NCBI RefSeq assembly: GCF_003957515.1
Contig: NZ_RQXW01000004.1
Location: 1-64,000, forward strand
From: Amphritea opalescens
Lineage (GTDB): Bacteria > Pseudomonadota > Gammaproteobacteria > Pseudomonadales > Balneatricaceae
DNA length: 64,000 bases
Reading direction: 5' to 3'
Shown here: in pieces, positions 41,501 to 51,125 of the stretch
How positions within the stretch are numbered: position 1 is the stretch's first letter
Layout of the letters: every line of letters starts with the position of its first letter
The notes under the pieces: model-generated
What the model was told of the DNA's origin: nothing
What the model saw: the letters and a program-made list of their open reading frames with translations, nothing else
Databases searched by the model: none
Position numbers and translations under genes: made by a program

Positions 41501-42055
41501 TTAGTGAGCAGGCAAGGTGCGTCGCAGGCGTAATCCTGGGCCTATCTGAGTCGCAGGCTGGTCGGTCTGAAGTATCACCAGTTCACCATCGACAAAATCC
41601 TGCTCCATTCCCAACATAATGGCGGAGCCATTGTCGAGATACAGTACCAATAACGCATCATAATTGAGTGATTCAGATGGAACATTCAGATCAGGTGCAA
41701 TCACATCGATCAACTCACGCTGCTCATAGATATCGATCGATACCACTCTTGCGGCGGCTGGCAGGCTGATCCAACTGCATTGATCTGCTCTGGGCATCAC
41801 GGCCTCAACCTCAGCCGCGGCCAAACAACCCACGCTAAAACCATCACTAAAGGGATGCCGAGTAACACTAATCTCTATCCAGTGTTCATCATCCAAACGA
41901 AAGCGCAACCAGCACGCCCGATTCATATCTTGCCCCAGACAGGTATGTAACCCACCGGCCCAAATTTCGTCTAGGCGTAACTCAAGTAGTTCGGAGAGAT
42001 AGCCCTGCGCCTCACTATCGAGATGAAATACTTTCAAACGTACGGTATCGGTCAT
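41501..42055 (-). CDS. Conserved-looking hypothetical protein downstream of ung
   Basis: No family is recognised. The ATG at 42055 is preceded by a perfect AAGGAGGTG; the longer open frame would overlap ung. The 184-residue product is soluble and acidic (L-D-S-E-A-Q-G-Y-L-S-E-L at the start, L-R-L-R-R-T-L-P at the end) with no membrane or signal segment and no clear motif. It follows ung by 22 bases and is probably cotranscribed. Confidence 0.7.
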   Translation of the reverse strand: MTDTVRLKVFHLDSEAQGYLSELLELRLDEIWAGGLHTCLGQDMNRACWLRFRLDDEHWIEISVTRHPFSDGFSVGCLAAAEVEAVMPRADQCSWISLPAAARVVSIDIYEQRELIDVIAPDLNVPSESLNYDALLVLYLDNGSAIMLGMEQDFVDGELVILQTDQPATQIGPGLRLRRTLPAH

Positions 42056-42077
42056 ACAACACCTCCTTAGGTCATCA

Positions 42078-42782
42078 CTAGCCATTCAGCGCGGGGAGCT
42101 GCCATTCTATCAAGCCTCGCCCTTGCGCCGAAAGATAGTCATTGGCCTGACTAAAATGTCGGCAGCCAAAAAAACCGCGATACGCCGCTAGCGGTGATGG
42201 ATGCACCGACTTCAATACGAGGTGACGCTGCGTATCAATCATGGCCCCTTTTTTCTGTGCATAACTGCCCCACAGAAGGAACACCACATGCTCACACTGT
42301 TCATTAACCGTCGTGATCACTTTATCGGTAAACCGTTCCCACCCCTTTCCCTGATGGGATGCGGCCTTGGAGTCTTCCACGGTTAAGACCGCATTGAGCA
42401 GCAAAACCCCCTGCTGCGCCCAGCTTTCCAGATAACCATGACGCGCCGGCTCAATGCCGAGATCACTGTGTAACTCTTTGTAAATATTCACCAACGAAGG
42501 TGGGGTTTTAATCCCCGGCTGCACTGAAAAGCAGAGACCATGGGCCTGATTCGGCTGATGATAAGGGTCTTGACCGATAATCACGACTCTCACCCGATCC
42601 AGCGGTGTCGCCTCCAGTGCATGAAACCACTGGTGCTCAGGGGGGTAGATATGTTTCTGGACGTTTTTTTCCTGTTGTAAAAACTGGGTTAACTGCACCA
42701 TATAGGGCTGAGTAAACTCCGCGTCTAACCACGGCTGCCAACTGGGTGCGTTGTCTAATGTCATCACCACATGATCACTCAT
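42078..42782 (-). CDS. ung: Uracil-DNA glycosylase
   Basis: Removes uracil from DNA to start base excision repair. The 234-residue family 1 enzyme has the water-activating motif G-Q-D-P-Y-H (about 72-77), the F-S-V loop and the minor-groove loop [13 protein letters not shown] stands eight bases before the start. It is 10 bases after the membrane-protein gene. Confidence 0.97.
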   Translation of the reverse strand: MSDHVVMTLDNAPSWQPWLDAEFTQPYMVQLTQFLQQEKNVQKHIYPPEHQWFHALEATPLDRVRVVIIGQDPYHQPNQAHGLCFSVQPGIKTPPSLVNIYKELHSDLGIEPARHGYLESWAQQGVLLLNAVLTVEDSKAASHQGKGWERFTDKVITTVNEQCEHVVFLLWGSYAQKKGAMIDTQRHLVLKSVHPSPLAAYRGFFGCRHFSQANDYLSAQGRGLIEWQLPALNG

Positions 42783-42792
42783 TCAATTTTTC

Positions 42793-43242
42793 CTAGTTAT
42801 CGCCGCTATCACGAATTTTCGCATTCGTATCACCCTGCCATATATCTCGAGTGAGTGTTTTGCCATAGATCACCGAGTAATAGCGAATTTTACCGGGAGC
42901 ATGGGAGATCAAACCGGAAATCAGAATCACCACAATATAGATCCATGCTTGCGCCTGATCGAACCAATAGAAACCACCCAACAGCAACAGCACCTTCAAG
43001 AGCACTAACTGCCCCCGCAATTGATACAACCAGATCCCATCGACATACAACTCTTTCGCCGCCATCAGTATGCCGCTACCAATACCGAGGATCATAAACG
43101 GCCACCAAGCGGCTTCCGGCTGATCAAACAGATAAGCCCCCGCTAGGCCGGCGATACCCACCAGATGCAAGGAGCGCAGCACGATGCTGAGCCAACGCTT
43201 ACCGGGTAGGTGTCGCTTTTGTTGTGGAATTAACCAACTCAT
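42793..43242 (-). CDS. Small integral membrane protein, unknown function
   Basis: No family is recognised with confidence. The 149-residue protein has four predicted membrane helices (about 22-40, 46-62, 77-95, 99-118) with basic ends (K-R-H-L-P-G-K-R at the N-terminus, H-A-P-G-K-I-R-Y after the last helix). It leads the ung-hypothetical run on the minus strand. Confidence 0.65.
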   Translation of the reverse strand: MSWLIPQQKRHLPGKRWLSIVLRSLHLVGIAGLAGAYLFDQPEAAWWPFMILGIGSGILMAAKELYVDGIWLYQLRGQLVLLKVLLLLGGFYWFDQAQAWIYIVVILISGLISHAPGKIRYYSVIYGKTLTRDIWQGDTNAKIRDSGDN

Positions 43243-43310
43243 ATGCTGGCTCCTCGTTATACGGTTTGATAGTAAAGGTTTGCGGCATATAGCGATTCAA
43301 AAGAGACGAG

Positions 43311-43382
43311 CCCTGCGCCCGCGGCAAAACGGTTCAAGAGCCCTGTCCATCGCCGCTCCTGCGCATCCCTGCGCCCGCGGCA
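43311..43382. repeat. GC-rich intergenic repeat with two 16-bp direct copies
   Basis: CCCTGCGCCCGCGGCA occurs at 43311-43326 and 43367-43382, start to start 56 bases. The stretch between has related CCCTG and CTCCTGCGCATCC words. Base composition is clearly more GC-rich than around it. It resembles dispersed intergenic repeats of marine gammaproteobacteria; no protein is supported. Confidence 0.55.
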
Positions 43383-43400
43383 TACCGTACGTCCTGTACA

Positions 43401-43426
43401 TAAAAAAGGCTGCCATTGGCAGCCTT
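43401..43426 (-). terminator. lysS terminator
   Basis: A perfect stem AAGGCTGCCA/TGGCAGCCTT is followed on the minus strand by T6, 15 bases past the lysS stop. Confidence 0.9.
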
Positions 43427-43440
43427 GATCGGTTGAGGGC

Positions 43441-44943
43441 TTAGCCTCGAGGACGCATCGCGGGGAAGAGGATCACATCCCGAATGGAAGCGGAATCGGT
43501 GAACAGCATCACCAAACGGTCGATACCAATACCTTCACCGGCGGTTGGCGGCAGGCCGTATTCCAAGGCGTTGATATAATCGGCATCATAATGCATCGCT
43601 TCATCATCACCGGCATCTTTTTCCGCCACCTGAGCGCGGAAACGCTCTGCTTGATCTTCTGAGTCATTCAACTCGGAGAAGCCATTGGCTAACTCGCGGC
43701 CACCGACAAAGAATTCAAAACGGTCGGTAACAAACGGATTGGCATCACTACGACGGGCCAACGGAGAAACTTCGGTCGGATACTCGGTAATAAAGGTCGG
43801 TTGCTGTAGACGGTGTTCAACGGTTTTCTCGAAGATCTCGATCTGAACCTTGCCCAGCCCCCAGATCTCTTTTACGTCGATGTCCAGACGTTCAGCAATC
43901 TGACGCGCGGCATGATCATCCGCTAGCGCTTCAGCGGTAATATCATCGTTATAATGCAGAATAGAATCGAAGACGCTCAGGCGAGTAAAGGGTTTTTCCA
44001 GATCGTATTCGAAGGTTTCTAGCACTTCACCATCATCGTTACGCACGGTGTTGATGATAGTTGTTGTGCCCAACACGTTCCGTGCCACGGTACGCAACAT
44101 ATCTTCGGTTAAGTCCATCAGATCGCGATAATCAGCATAGGCCTGATAGAATTCGATCATGGTGAATTCAGGGTTATGGCGAGTCGACAAACCTTCGTTA
44201 CGGAAGTTACGGTTAATTTCAAATACCCGCTCAAAACCACCCACAACCAAACGTTTGAGATAGAGTTCAGGGGCAATCCGCAGGAACATATCCCGATCTA
44301 GTGCATTGTGATGGGTGACGAAAGGTCGAGCAGTTGCGCCGCCAGGAATAACCTGTAGCATCGGTGTTTCAGCTTCAATAAAGCGTTTTTCTGTCAGGTA
44401 GTTACGAATACCGGCGACAATTTTTGAACGCGCCTCAAACACCTTGCGAGCGTCTTCATTCATAATCAGGTCAACATAACGCTGACGGTAACGAGTCTCG
44501 GTATCCTGCAAACCTTTATGCTTATCCGGCAGTGGGTTCAGGTTTTTAGTCAGCAGTTCATACTCACCCAGGTCAACATACAGATCGCCTTTACCTGACT
44601 TATGCAGGACACCGGTAACACCGATGATATCCCCTAGATCGAGGGATTTAGCGAAAGGACGCGATTCCTTATTAACATAAAACTGAATGCGACCCGTCAT
44701 ATCCTGAATAACACCAAAGGCACCGCGATTAAGCATTACTCGGCCAGCAATGCTAACCGTAATACCTTCTTCAGCAATCTCTTCCTTCGATTTATCACCA
44801 TGCTGATCCTGCAAATCCTGTGCATAACTATCGCGACGGAAAGTATTAGGAAAAGCGTTACCCGCTTCACGCAGCGTGTTCAATTTCTCACGACGCTCTG
44901 CAATCAGGCGGTTTTCATCTTGCTGCTGGGTGTTATCAGACAT
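43441..44943 (-). CDS. lysS: Lysyl-tRNA synthetase (class II)
   Basis: Charges tRNA-Lys. The 500-residue protein has an OB-fold anticodon domain ([12 protein letters not shown]) and the class II motifs ([39 protein letters not shown]). ATG 44943 starts the typical M-S-D-N-T; an upstream TTG in frame lacks support. It lies downstream of prfB as in E. coli. Confidence 0.97.
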   Translation of the reverse strand: MSDNTQQQDENRLIAERREKLNTLREAGNAFPNTFRRDSYAQDLQDQHGDKSKEEIAEEGITVSIAGRVMLNRGAFGVIQDMTGRIQFYVNKESRPFAKSLDLGDIIGVTGVLHKSGKGDLYVDLGEYELLTKNLNPLPDKHKGLQDTETRYRQRYVDLIMNEDARKVFEARSKIVAGIRNYLTEKRFIEAETPMLQVIPGGATARPFVTHHNALDRDMFLRIAPELYLKRLVVGGFERVFEINRNFRNEGLSTRHNPEFTMIEFYQAYADYRDLMDLTEDMLRTVARNVLGTTTIINTVRNDDGEVLETFEYDLEKPFTRLSVFDSILHYNDDITAEALADDHAARQIAERLDIDVKEIWGLGKVQIEIFEKTVEHRLQQPTFITEYPTEVSPLARRSDANPFVTDRFEFFVGGRELANGFSELNDSEDQAERFRAQVAEKDAGDDEAMHYDADYINALEYGLPPTAGEGIGIDRLVMLFTDSASIRDVILFPAMRPRG

Positions 44944-45064
44944 TTTATGTTGAACCTTCAATGGTTAAATCTTTAATTCATGGCAATCTGGTTATATAAC
45001 AACAAACAGATCCCATCGTTTTTTCGGCATTACTGAATTACTTCAGCGTGACAACGGCGGTTGT

Positions 45065-46159
45065 TTACAGGCCCGCTTTGAGGCTGGCTTCAATAAACTG
45101 ATCGAGATCCCCGTCCAAAACCTTATCGCAGTTACTGCTCTGCACACCGGTGCGCAGATCTTTAATGCGCTGATCATCGAGTACATAGGAGCGAATCTGG
45201 CTACCCCAGCCGATATCCGCTTTACTATCTTCTTGCTCCTGCGCCGCTTCCGAGCGTTTCAGCATCTCCATCTCGTAGAGTTTTGCTCGCAGTTGTTTCA
45301 TACAGGTATCTTTATTCTGGTGTTGCGAACGCTGACTTTGGCTCTGCACGACGATGCCGGAGGGCCCGTGGGTAATACGCACCGCGGATTCCGTTCGGTT
45401 AACGTGCTGACCACCCGCACCTGAGGCACGGTAAACATCCACCCGTAAATCCGCAGGGTTAATATCGATATCAATATTGTCATCAATCTCGGGGGAGACA
45501 AAGACTGAAGAGAATGAGGTATGTCGGCGGCCGCCGGAGTCGAAGGGAGACTTACGCACTAAGCGATGTACGCCGGTCTCGGTCCGCAGCCAACCAAAGG
45601 CGTATGGCCCCTGAAAACTGATGGTCGCCGATTTAATACCCGCGACATCACCGGCTGAGCATTCCACCAGCTCGGTTTTAAAACCCTTATCTTCACCCCA
45701 GCGCAGGTACATCCGCAGCATCATTTCGGCCCAATCCTGCGCCTCGGTGCCACCGGAACCGGCCTGAATATCAAGGTAAGCATTATTGCCATCCGCTTCA
45801 CCGGAGAACATCCGACGAAACTCCAGCTGATTCAACATGCCTTCGAGGCTAGCGACTTCTGTACGCACTTCTTCGACCGTGTCTTCATCGTCCTCTTCAA
45901 CAGCCATCTCTAGTAGATCTCGGGCATCGGCGACACCGCTGGTGAGATCATCGATCGTTTTAACCACCCCTTCCAGCATCGCCCGCTCTTTACCCAGCGC
46001 CTGTGCTCGTTCGGGTTCACTCCAGACAGCAGAATCTTCCAGCTCCCGATTTACCTCTTCTAGACGCTCCTGTTTCTCTGGATATTCCAGATAAGCACGC
46101 AGGGTCTCTGTACGTTCGGTAATATCTTTCAGGCTGTTGGTGATCGGATTGATTTCCAT
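45065..46159 (-). CDS. prfB: Peptide chain release factor 2 (no programmed frameshift)
   Basis: Recognises UGA and UAA stop codons. The 364-residue RF2 has the anticodon-like S-P-F (204-206) and the catalytic G-G-Q (249-251). The whole gene is one open frame. At the place of the usual in-frame UGA near codon 26 (after L-R-G-Y-L in E. coli) it reads L-R-A-Y-L24-E25-Y with CTG GAA, so the autoregulatory +1 frameshift is absent. It starts M-E-I-N-P. Confidence 0.97.
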   Translation of the reverse strand: MEINPITNSLKDITERTETLRAYLEYPEKQERLEEVNRELEDSAVWSEPERAQALGKERAMLEGVVKTIDDLTSGVADARDLLEMAVEEDDEDTVEEVRTEVASLEGMLNQLEFRRMFSGEADGNNAYLDIQAGSGGTEAQDWAEMMLRMYLRWGEDKGFKTELVECSAGDVAGIKSATISFQGPYAFGWLRTETGVHRLVRKSPFDSGGRRHTSFSSVFVSPEIDDNIDIDINPADLRVDVYRASGAGGQHVNRTESAVRITHGPSGIVVQSQSQRSQHQNKDTCMKQLRAKLYEMEMLKRSEAAQEQEDSKADIGWGSQIRSYVLDDQRIKDLRTGVQSSNCDKVLDGDLDQFIEASLKAGL

Positions 46160-46370
46160 CGTATTCGCTTAACTCTCTCTATCTGCACGGGGAGCACATC
46201 TTGGCTCCCGGGTTGTACGCCGGAGTGAAATGGCCGTTTAAAAAAGCAGCACATTTTACCTGATTACCCGGCAGCTGTGTATCCAATGGCCTGAAAAAAC
46301 TCGACTTTACCTCTCTTTATCGGCAAGAATTAGAACAGATATCGCTAACTTTGAGATAACCTGAAGCAAA

Positions 46371-47834
46371 ATGCCCCATCTACTCACACCACGCCGCACG
46401 CTTTTCATCCTGACGGCGGTACTCTTTTCGACCCCACTGATGGCAACTGAGACCCTTGATAACGTCCCTCTGCTTAGTAACAGCTGGATTGGCATCACCT
46501 GTGTGTGCATCTTCTGCATCAGTTATATCTTCGTGCTAGGGGAGGAGCTTTTTCATCTGCGAAAGTCGAAACCGGTGATTGTCGCCGCAGGGCTTATCTG
46601 GCTGTTAGTCGGTCTGGCTTATACCCTTGAAGGGGACAGCGAAACCGCCGCTATCGCCTTTCGGCATAATTTATTGGAATATGCCGAACTGTTTTTCTTT
46701 CTACTGGCGGCGATGTCATTTATTACCATGTTGGAAGAGCGCCAGGTATTTGCCGCACTGCGTGCATGGCTCATCTCCTGCGAGCTCAGCCTTGTACAGA
46801 TTTACTGGGCCACCGGCGCACTCGCCTTCTTTCTTTCGCCCATAGCCGACAACCTATCGACCGCGCTATTAATGGGCGCCGTCGTGATGGCCATCGGCCA
46901 AAAAAGTGTAAAATTCATCGCCGTGGGCTGCATCAATGTCGTGGTTGCCGCCAATGCCGGCGGGGCCTTCAGCCCCTTTGGGGACATCACCACACTGATG
47001 GTTTGGCAAAAAGGCATTATCCCCTTTGCCGATTTCTTCAGCCTGTTTATTCCGGCATTGATCAGCTGGCTAACCCCAGCCATTATTATGTCGCTCACGA
47101 TCGAAAAAGCCTATCCAACCCCAGAAAAACGACAGCAAAAACGGCATATGAAACGCGGGGCAGTGACTATTCTGCTGTTATTCCTGATGACTATCATGCT
47201 AGCCGTTGTTAGCAACAGCTTGCTCAATCTGCCCTCGGTATTAGGCATGATGACCGGACTGGGTATTTTAAAGCTCTATGGCTATTACCTCAGCCGATTT
47301 GAATCGAATATCCGCGATACCGGCCATATTTATAACCACCATATCGACACCCTATCCGATATCCGTCAGATGAAAGGCGATCATACCGATGTTATCCGCC
47401 GTTTTGATATTTTTCAGGTGGTAGAGCGCTCCTCTTGGGATACGCTGATGTTCTTCTACGGTGTGGTACTGTCCGTTGGCGGATTAGCCACGCTGGGCTA
47501 TCTTGGGCTGTTGTCTGACTTAGTCTATAACCACCTGGGGCCGACACTCGCCAATAGCCTGATCGGTGTACTGTCATCTCTGATCGACAACATCCCCGTG
47601 ATGTTTGCCGTGTTATCGATGCAACCGGATATGTCGACCCATCAATGGCTACTTATCACCCTCACCACCGGCATTGGTGGATCACTCCTCTCCATCGGTT
47701 CAGCGGCAGGTATCGCCCTAATGGGACAGGCCCAGGGCGTCTATACCTTTTACAGTCACCTCAAATGGAGCTGGGCGGTCGCACTCGGCTATCTGCTCAG
47801 TATCGCAGCTCACCTATGGATCAACGGCACCTAG
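46371..47834 (+). CDS. nhaD: Na+/H+ antiporter NhaD
   Basis: Inner-membrane sodium/proton antiporter of the IT superfamily, common in marine bacteria. The 487-residue protein has 12-13 predicted membrane segments and conserved polar motifs S-P-I-A-D-N-L-S-T-A, N-A-G-G-A-F-S-P-F-G-D-I-T-T and S-S-L-I-D-N-I-P. It begins with a likely signal-like hydrophobic segment. It is divergent from prfB with a 211-base spacer. Confidence 0.93.
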   Translation: MPHLLTPRRTLFILTAVLFSTPLMATETLDNVPLLSNSWIGITCVCIFCISYIFVLGEELFHLRKSKPVIVAAGLIWLLVGLAYTLEGDSETAAIAFRHNLLEYAELFFFLLAAMSFITMLEERQVFAALRAWLISCELSLVQIYWATGALAFFLSPIADNLSTALLMGAVVMAIGQKSVKFIAVGCINVVVAANAGGAFSPFGDITTLMVWQKGIIPFADFFSLFIPALISWLTPAIIMSLTIEKAYPTPEKRQQKRHMKRGAVTILLLFLMTIMLAVVSNSLLNLPSVLGMMTGLGILKLYGYYLSRFESNIRDTGHIYNHHIDTLSDIRQMKGDHTDVIRRFDIFQVVERSSWDTLMFFYGVVLSVGGLATLGYLGLLSDLVYNHLGPTLANSLIGVLSSLIDNIPVMFAVLSMQPDMSTHQWLLITLTTGIGGSLLSIGSAAGIALMGQAQGVYTFYSHLKWSWAVALGYLLSIAAHLWINGT

Positions 47835-47895
47835 GTCGAGCCTTATCTCCCATGACACTGAATCATGTCGATCGCTGAAGTCATCATGCCTAGCC

Positions 47896-48414
47896 TTAAA
47901 GAGCAAAGGCCTCAAGCACCTCAGGCACCCAGCGGGCGACACGATCGGCGGTCAGTTCATTCTGACAGTCTTCATCCAATGCCAAACCGACAAAACAGTC
48001 TTGCTCTTCGGTCAACGCCTTAGATGCCTCAAAATTGAACCCTTCAATGGGGAAGTAACCACACATAATCGCACCGCGGCTGACTAATTTATCGTGCAGC
48101 GCCCCCATGGCATCCAGAAACCACTCCCCATAACCGATCTGATCACCCAAACCAAACAGCGCACATTTCACACCGTTAAGATCCAGCTCATCGAGCTCAG
48201 CCCAAACATCGGACCAGTCTTCCTGTAACTCACCATAATCCCAAGTAGGGATACCGAAAATCAGATAGCGATAATCGGACACTCCCTCTAGCCCTTCGGC
48301 CGCCAACTCATGCAGATCAACACGATCAAACCCAATATGTGTCGCAATTAGCTCGGCACAACTCTCTGTATTGCCCGTTGTTGATCCGTAAAAAAGACCA
48401 ATTTCCTTACTCAT
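47896..48414 (-). CDS. fldB: Flavodoxin FldB type
   Basis: FMN electron carrier. The 172-residue protein has the phosphate loop G-S-T-T-G-N-T-E, P-T-W-D-Y-G and the G-L-G-D-Q-I-G-Y-G-E-W-F-L-D-A motif, and aligns better with E. coli FldB (G-I-P-T-W-D-F-G-E-I-Q-E-D-W) than FldA. It lies downstream of the phasin-like gene on the minus strand. Confidence 0.93.
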   Translation of the reverse strand: MSKEIGLFYGSTTGNTESCAELIATHIGFDRVDLHELAAEGLEGVSDYRYLIFGIPTWDYGELQEDWSDVWAELDELDLNGVKCALFGLGDQIGYGEWFLDAMGALHDKLVSRGAIMCGYFPIEGFNFEASKALTEEQDCFVGLALDEDCQNELTADRVARWVPEVLEAFAL

Positions 48415-48445
48415 TACATCTCACTTATTCATCGAATCTGACAAT

Positions 48446-48775
48446 CTATGATTTTGGCGCAAACGCATCAAAGGCATCATTCGCCAACTGCTCAACGGAC
48501 TCACGCGCAGCCTTTAGCGCTTTAATATTTTGGTCACTCGCTTGCTTTAACGTTTCCTCAAGCTGCGCCGCATAGACCTGCTGTGATTTAATTAAATCAT
48601 CGGTCGACGAGCAGCTTTGCATCTCTCGCGTCTGAGCAACCGTCGCCTCGATACAGGCCTTGGTACACATCATCTGCTGACGGGTCAGCTCTTCCAACAT
48701 TTTCGTTTGAATATTGACCAATTCTTTGAATGGCCCCATCGTTTGGTTTACGGCTTTTGACATATCTTGAAACAT
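48446..48775 (-). CDS. Phasin-like small helical protein
   Basis: The 109-residue product is predicted to be nearly all alpha-helix with amphipathic repeats (M-S-K-A-V-N-Q-T-M-G-P-F-K-E-L, L-V-N-I-Q-T-K-M-L-E-E-L-T), resembling phasins that coat polyester granules. The ATG at 48775 has AAGGA seven bases upstream; the upstream extension has none. No PHA synthase or depolymerase is adjacent, so granule binding is inference. The C-terminus has the acidic/aromatic end D-A-F-D-A-F-A-P. Confidence 0.7.
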   Translation of the reverse strand: MFQDMSKAVNQTMGPFKELVNIQTKMLEELTRQQMMCTKACIEATVAQTREMQSCSSTDDLIKSQQVYAAQLEETLKQASDQNIKALKAARESVEQLANDAFDAFAPKS

Positions 48776-48924
48776 AACAGTATCCTTGCTCGCCATTCTG
48801 CCTACTGATGAAAGATTACCCATGGATTAGCCGGTCTTAAAAAGCCGCCGATGGGTTTAATTTGCGCTGGCAGAGGGATAGTTTACGATGAATTACTGTC
48901 AGGCCACAAACAGGAGAACACAAA

Positions 48925-49320
48925 ATGAGACTATTACACACCATGCTTAGGGTGACCGATCTGCAAAAATCGATCGCTTTCTATACCGATATGCTCGACA
49001 TGAAGCTGTTGCGCAGCACCGATTTTCCGGATGGCAAGTTCACCTTAGCATTTCTCGGTTATGGTGAAGAGTCCGACTCGACTGTTCTCGAACTCACCCA
49101 TAACTGGGAAACCGATCATTATGATATGGGTAATGCCTACGGCCATATTGCCATTGAAGTCGATGATGTCTACGCCGCCTGCGATAAAATCAAAGCCCTA
49201 GGTGGCGAGGTCGTCAGAGAAGCAGGCCCAATGATGCATGGCTCAACGATTCTGGCATTTGTGCGTGACCCTGATGGTTACATGATTGAACTACTCGGCA
49301 CCGACCGTTCAGAAAGGTAA
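48925..49320 (+). CDS. gloA: Lactoylglutathione lyase (glyoxalase I)
   Basis: Converts the hemithioacetal of methylglyoxal and glutathione to S-lactoylglutathione. The 131-residue enzyme keeps all four metal ligands at the E. coli positions: His5, Glu56, His74, Glu122. Its short length without loop insertions suggests the Ni/Co-type. AGGAG precedes the start. It stands alone, divergent from the phasin-like gene. Confidence 0.97.
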   Translation: MRLLHTMLRVTDLQKSIAFYTDMLDMKLLRSTDFPDGKFTLAFLGYGEESDSTVLELTHNWETDHYDMGNAYGHIAIEVDDVYAACDKIKALGGEVVREAGPMMHGSTILAFVRDPDGYMIELLGTDRSER

Positions 49321-49587
49321 GATTTATCTCCAATAGGCATCCTTATCTAGGCATCGATATCTCGATGCCTATTTTACCCGCCACAAATCAATCGGCCTGA
49401 TCATTATCATGATTTTTCACTGCTGATCATGTAGAATACGGCCAACATTAGATTCTGCTAATTAACGATTCAACTGACCTGCGCCAACAGGGCCTGCCAA
49501 AAAGATCCGTTTTGTCCCTATCAACAACGGAATACAGGTCTATAATAGGCGCCAAATTTTTACCTTTAATCATAAGGGCGCAACTCG

Positions 49588-50394
49588 ATGAGTAAGAAAC
49601 TTCTACTGGCCATGACCGGCCTGCTACTGACTCTCAACACAGCCTCTGTCTATGCCGCTAGTTTGGCAAAAGGCATGAAAGCCTTTGAAGCCAAAGACTA
49701 CAGCACCGCCATGACTGAGCTGAAGCCACTCGTCAGCGAGAACAATCTCGATGCAATGAACCTAGTGGGCCAGATGTATGAATTCGGTTTAGGTGTTGCG
49801 GCCGATGAAGAACAGGCGGTTAAACTCTACAACCGCTGTAGCAATCAAGGCCATTTAGAGTGCGTCAACAGCCTTCGCGCTTACAAAGACAAAGGCTATA
49901 AGGTTGAACTAAAAACCGTTCAGCCTAATGCGGAAGCCGGCGACGTCACTGCGCAAAACCGCCTCGGCGAAATGTATGAATTTGGTTATGGCCTTAACCG
50001 CGACGCTTCACAGGCGATCAAGTGGTATCAACTTGCTGCGGACCAAGGTCTGGTCGCCGCCCAATATAACCTAGGCCGTGCTTATAACTTCGGTACTGGC
50101 GTGACCCAAGATTTCGCCCTAGCTGAAAAATGGTATCGCAAAGCCGCTGAGCAGGGTTACATGGATGCTATGTTCTTCCTAGGTGCACTCTATTCGAATA
50201 ACCACGGTGCCGATGCGAATCAGCAAACCAACATCATCGCTTACGCTTGGTTGCAAAACGCCCTGGAACTGGGTAACCGCACAGCGACCGCTATTCAGTC
50301 CCGTATCGTGATGAAACTGTCCGATACCGAACTAGCCGAAGCGAAAACACTGGCCACTGAATACAAAGACAAATTTGTCACCCCCTTCAAATAA
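49588..50394 (+). CDS. Exported Sel1-repeat protein
   Basis: Predicted periplasmic 268-residue protein with a signal peptide (cleavage after V-Y-A near 23) and about five Sel1/TPR-like repeats (A-M-N-L-V-G-Q-M-Y-E-F-G-L-G-V, A-Q-N-R-L-G-E-M-Y-E-F-G-Y-G, A-Q-Y-N-L-G-R-A-Y-N-F-G-T-G). Such proteins act as adaptors; the partner is unknown. AAGGGCG precedes the start and a TATAAT stands at 49541-49546. It has its own terminator. Confidence 0.88.
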   Translation: MSKKLLLAMTGLLLTLNTASVYAASLAKGMKAFEAKDYSTAMTELKPLVSENNLDAMNLVGQMYEFGLGVAADEEQAVKLYNRCSNQGHLECVNSLRAYKDKGYKVELKTVQPNAEAGDVTAQNRLGEMYEFGYGLNRDASQAIKWYQLAADQGLVAAQYNLGRAYNFGTGVTQDFALAEKWYRKAAEQGYMDAMFFLGALYSNNHGADANQQTNIIAYAWLQNALELGNRTATAIQSRIVMKLSDTELAEAKTLATEYKDKFVTPFK

Positions 50395-50411
50395 GGCCTG
50401 AGCTAACCACG

Positions 50412-50440
50412 AAAAGCCGAGCATTGCGCTCGGCTTTTTT
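50412..50440 (+). terminator. Terminator after the Sel1 gene
   Basis: A stem AAAGCCGAGC/GCTCGGCTTT with a short loop is followed by a run of T residues, 18 bases past the stop. Confidence 0.9.
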
Positions 50441-50576
50441 ATACCAGCGCCATAACATCGCGAAGCATTTTGGTGGTATAGTCGGCAACAATTTATTAGG
50501 CTCTGTCGCGGCATCGATCACCGCATCGCCAAGCCTAAACCGTACATATGAAACCTAAGAGACTGTTGTAATTAAC

Positions 50577-51014
50577 ATGAGCATATCTTTCCCTGAAGTC
50601 GACGGAGAACTACGTCAACCCAGCCTAATGCGCCGTTTTGCGGCCATGATCTACGATGCTTTTCTGGTTGTGGCTATCTGGATGTGTGCCGGTTTTGCTG
50701 CGGTAGGCTTAAACCAAGGTGAAGCCGTGAGTGGTCCGATATTTCAAACCGTACTCTTCCTACTCACCTTCGCCTTTTATGCCTACTTCTGGGTACGTCT
50801 AGGGCAAACCTTAGGGATGCAAGCATGGAAGTTAAGAGTGCAAACCGTCGATGGGCATCACATAAGCTTACGGCAAGCACTGATCCGCTTTATGACCGCC
50901 ATCGTATCCACCGCTTGCTTAGGCCTAGGTTTCTTCTGGATGCTCTTCTCTGCTAATAAAGCAACTTGGCATGACAGCTTTTCAGAAACACAGATAGTGT
51001 TACTGCCTAAGTAG
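50577..51014 (+). CDS. RDD family membrane protein
   Basis: Small integral membrane protein of 145 residues with an R-R-F-A-A-M-I-Y-D start to the first helix (the RDD-type Arg and Asp) and three predicted membrane segments (about 25-45, 55-75, 105-125). Function unknown; some RDD proteins are antiporters or transport accessory proteins. It is convergent with lptG. Confidence 0.87.
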   Translation: MSISFPEVDGELRQPSLMRRFAAMIYDAFLVVAIWMCAGFAAVGLNQGEAVSGPIFQTVLFLLTFAFYAYFWVRLGQTLGMQAWKLRVQTVDGHHISLRQALIRFMTAIVSTACLGLGFFWMLFSANKATWHDSFSETQIVLLPK

Positions 51015-51125
51015 CAGGTTGCTCGGTATGACCGAGCAGCCTCAACAATACGGTTTAATCCTCAATAAAGAGGGCGCGGGCAAGAACTCAACACTTAAGG
51101 TTCAGCAACGTCGACTATCCCTCGA

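Noticed and set aside
49395-49430. Fur-box-like AT-rich dyad upstream of the Sel1 gene
   Set aside because: Only part of the 19-bp consensus is matched and the gene has no iron link.
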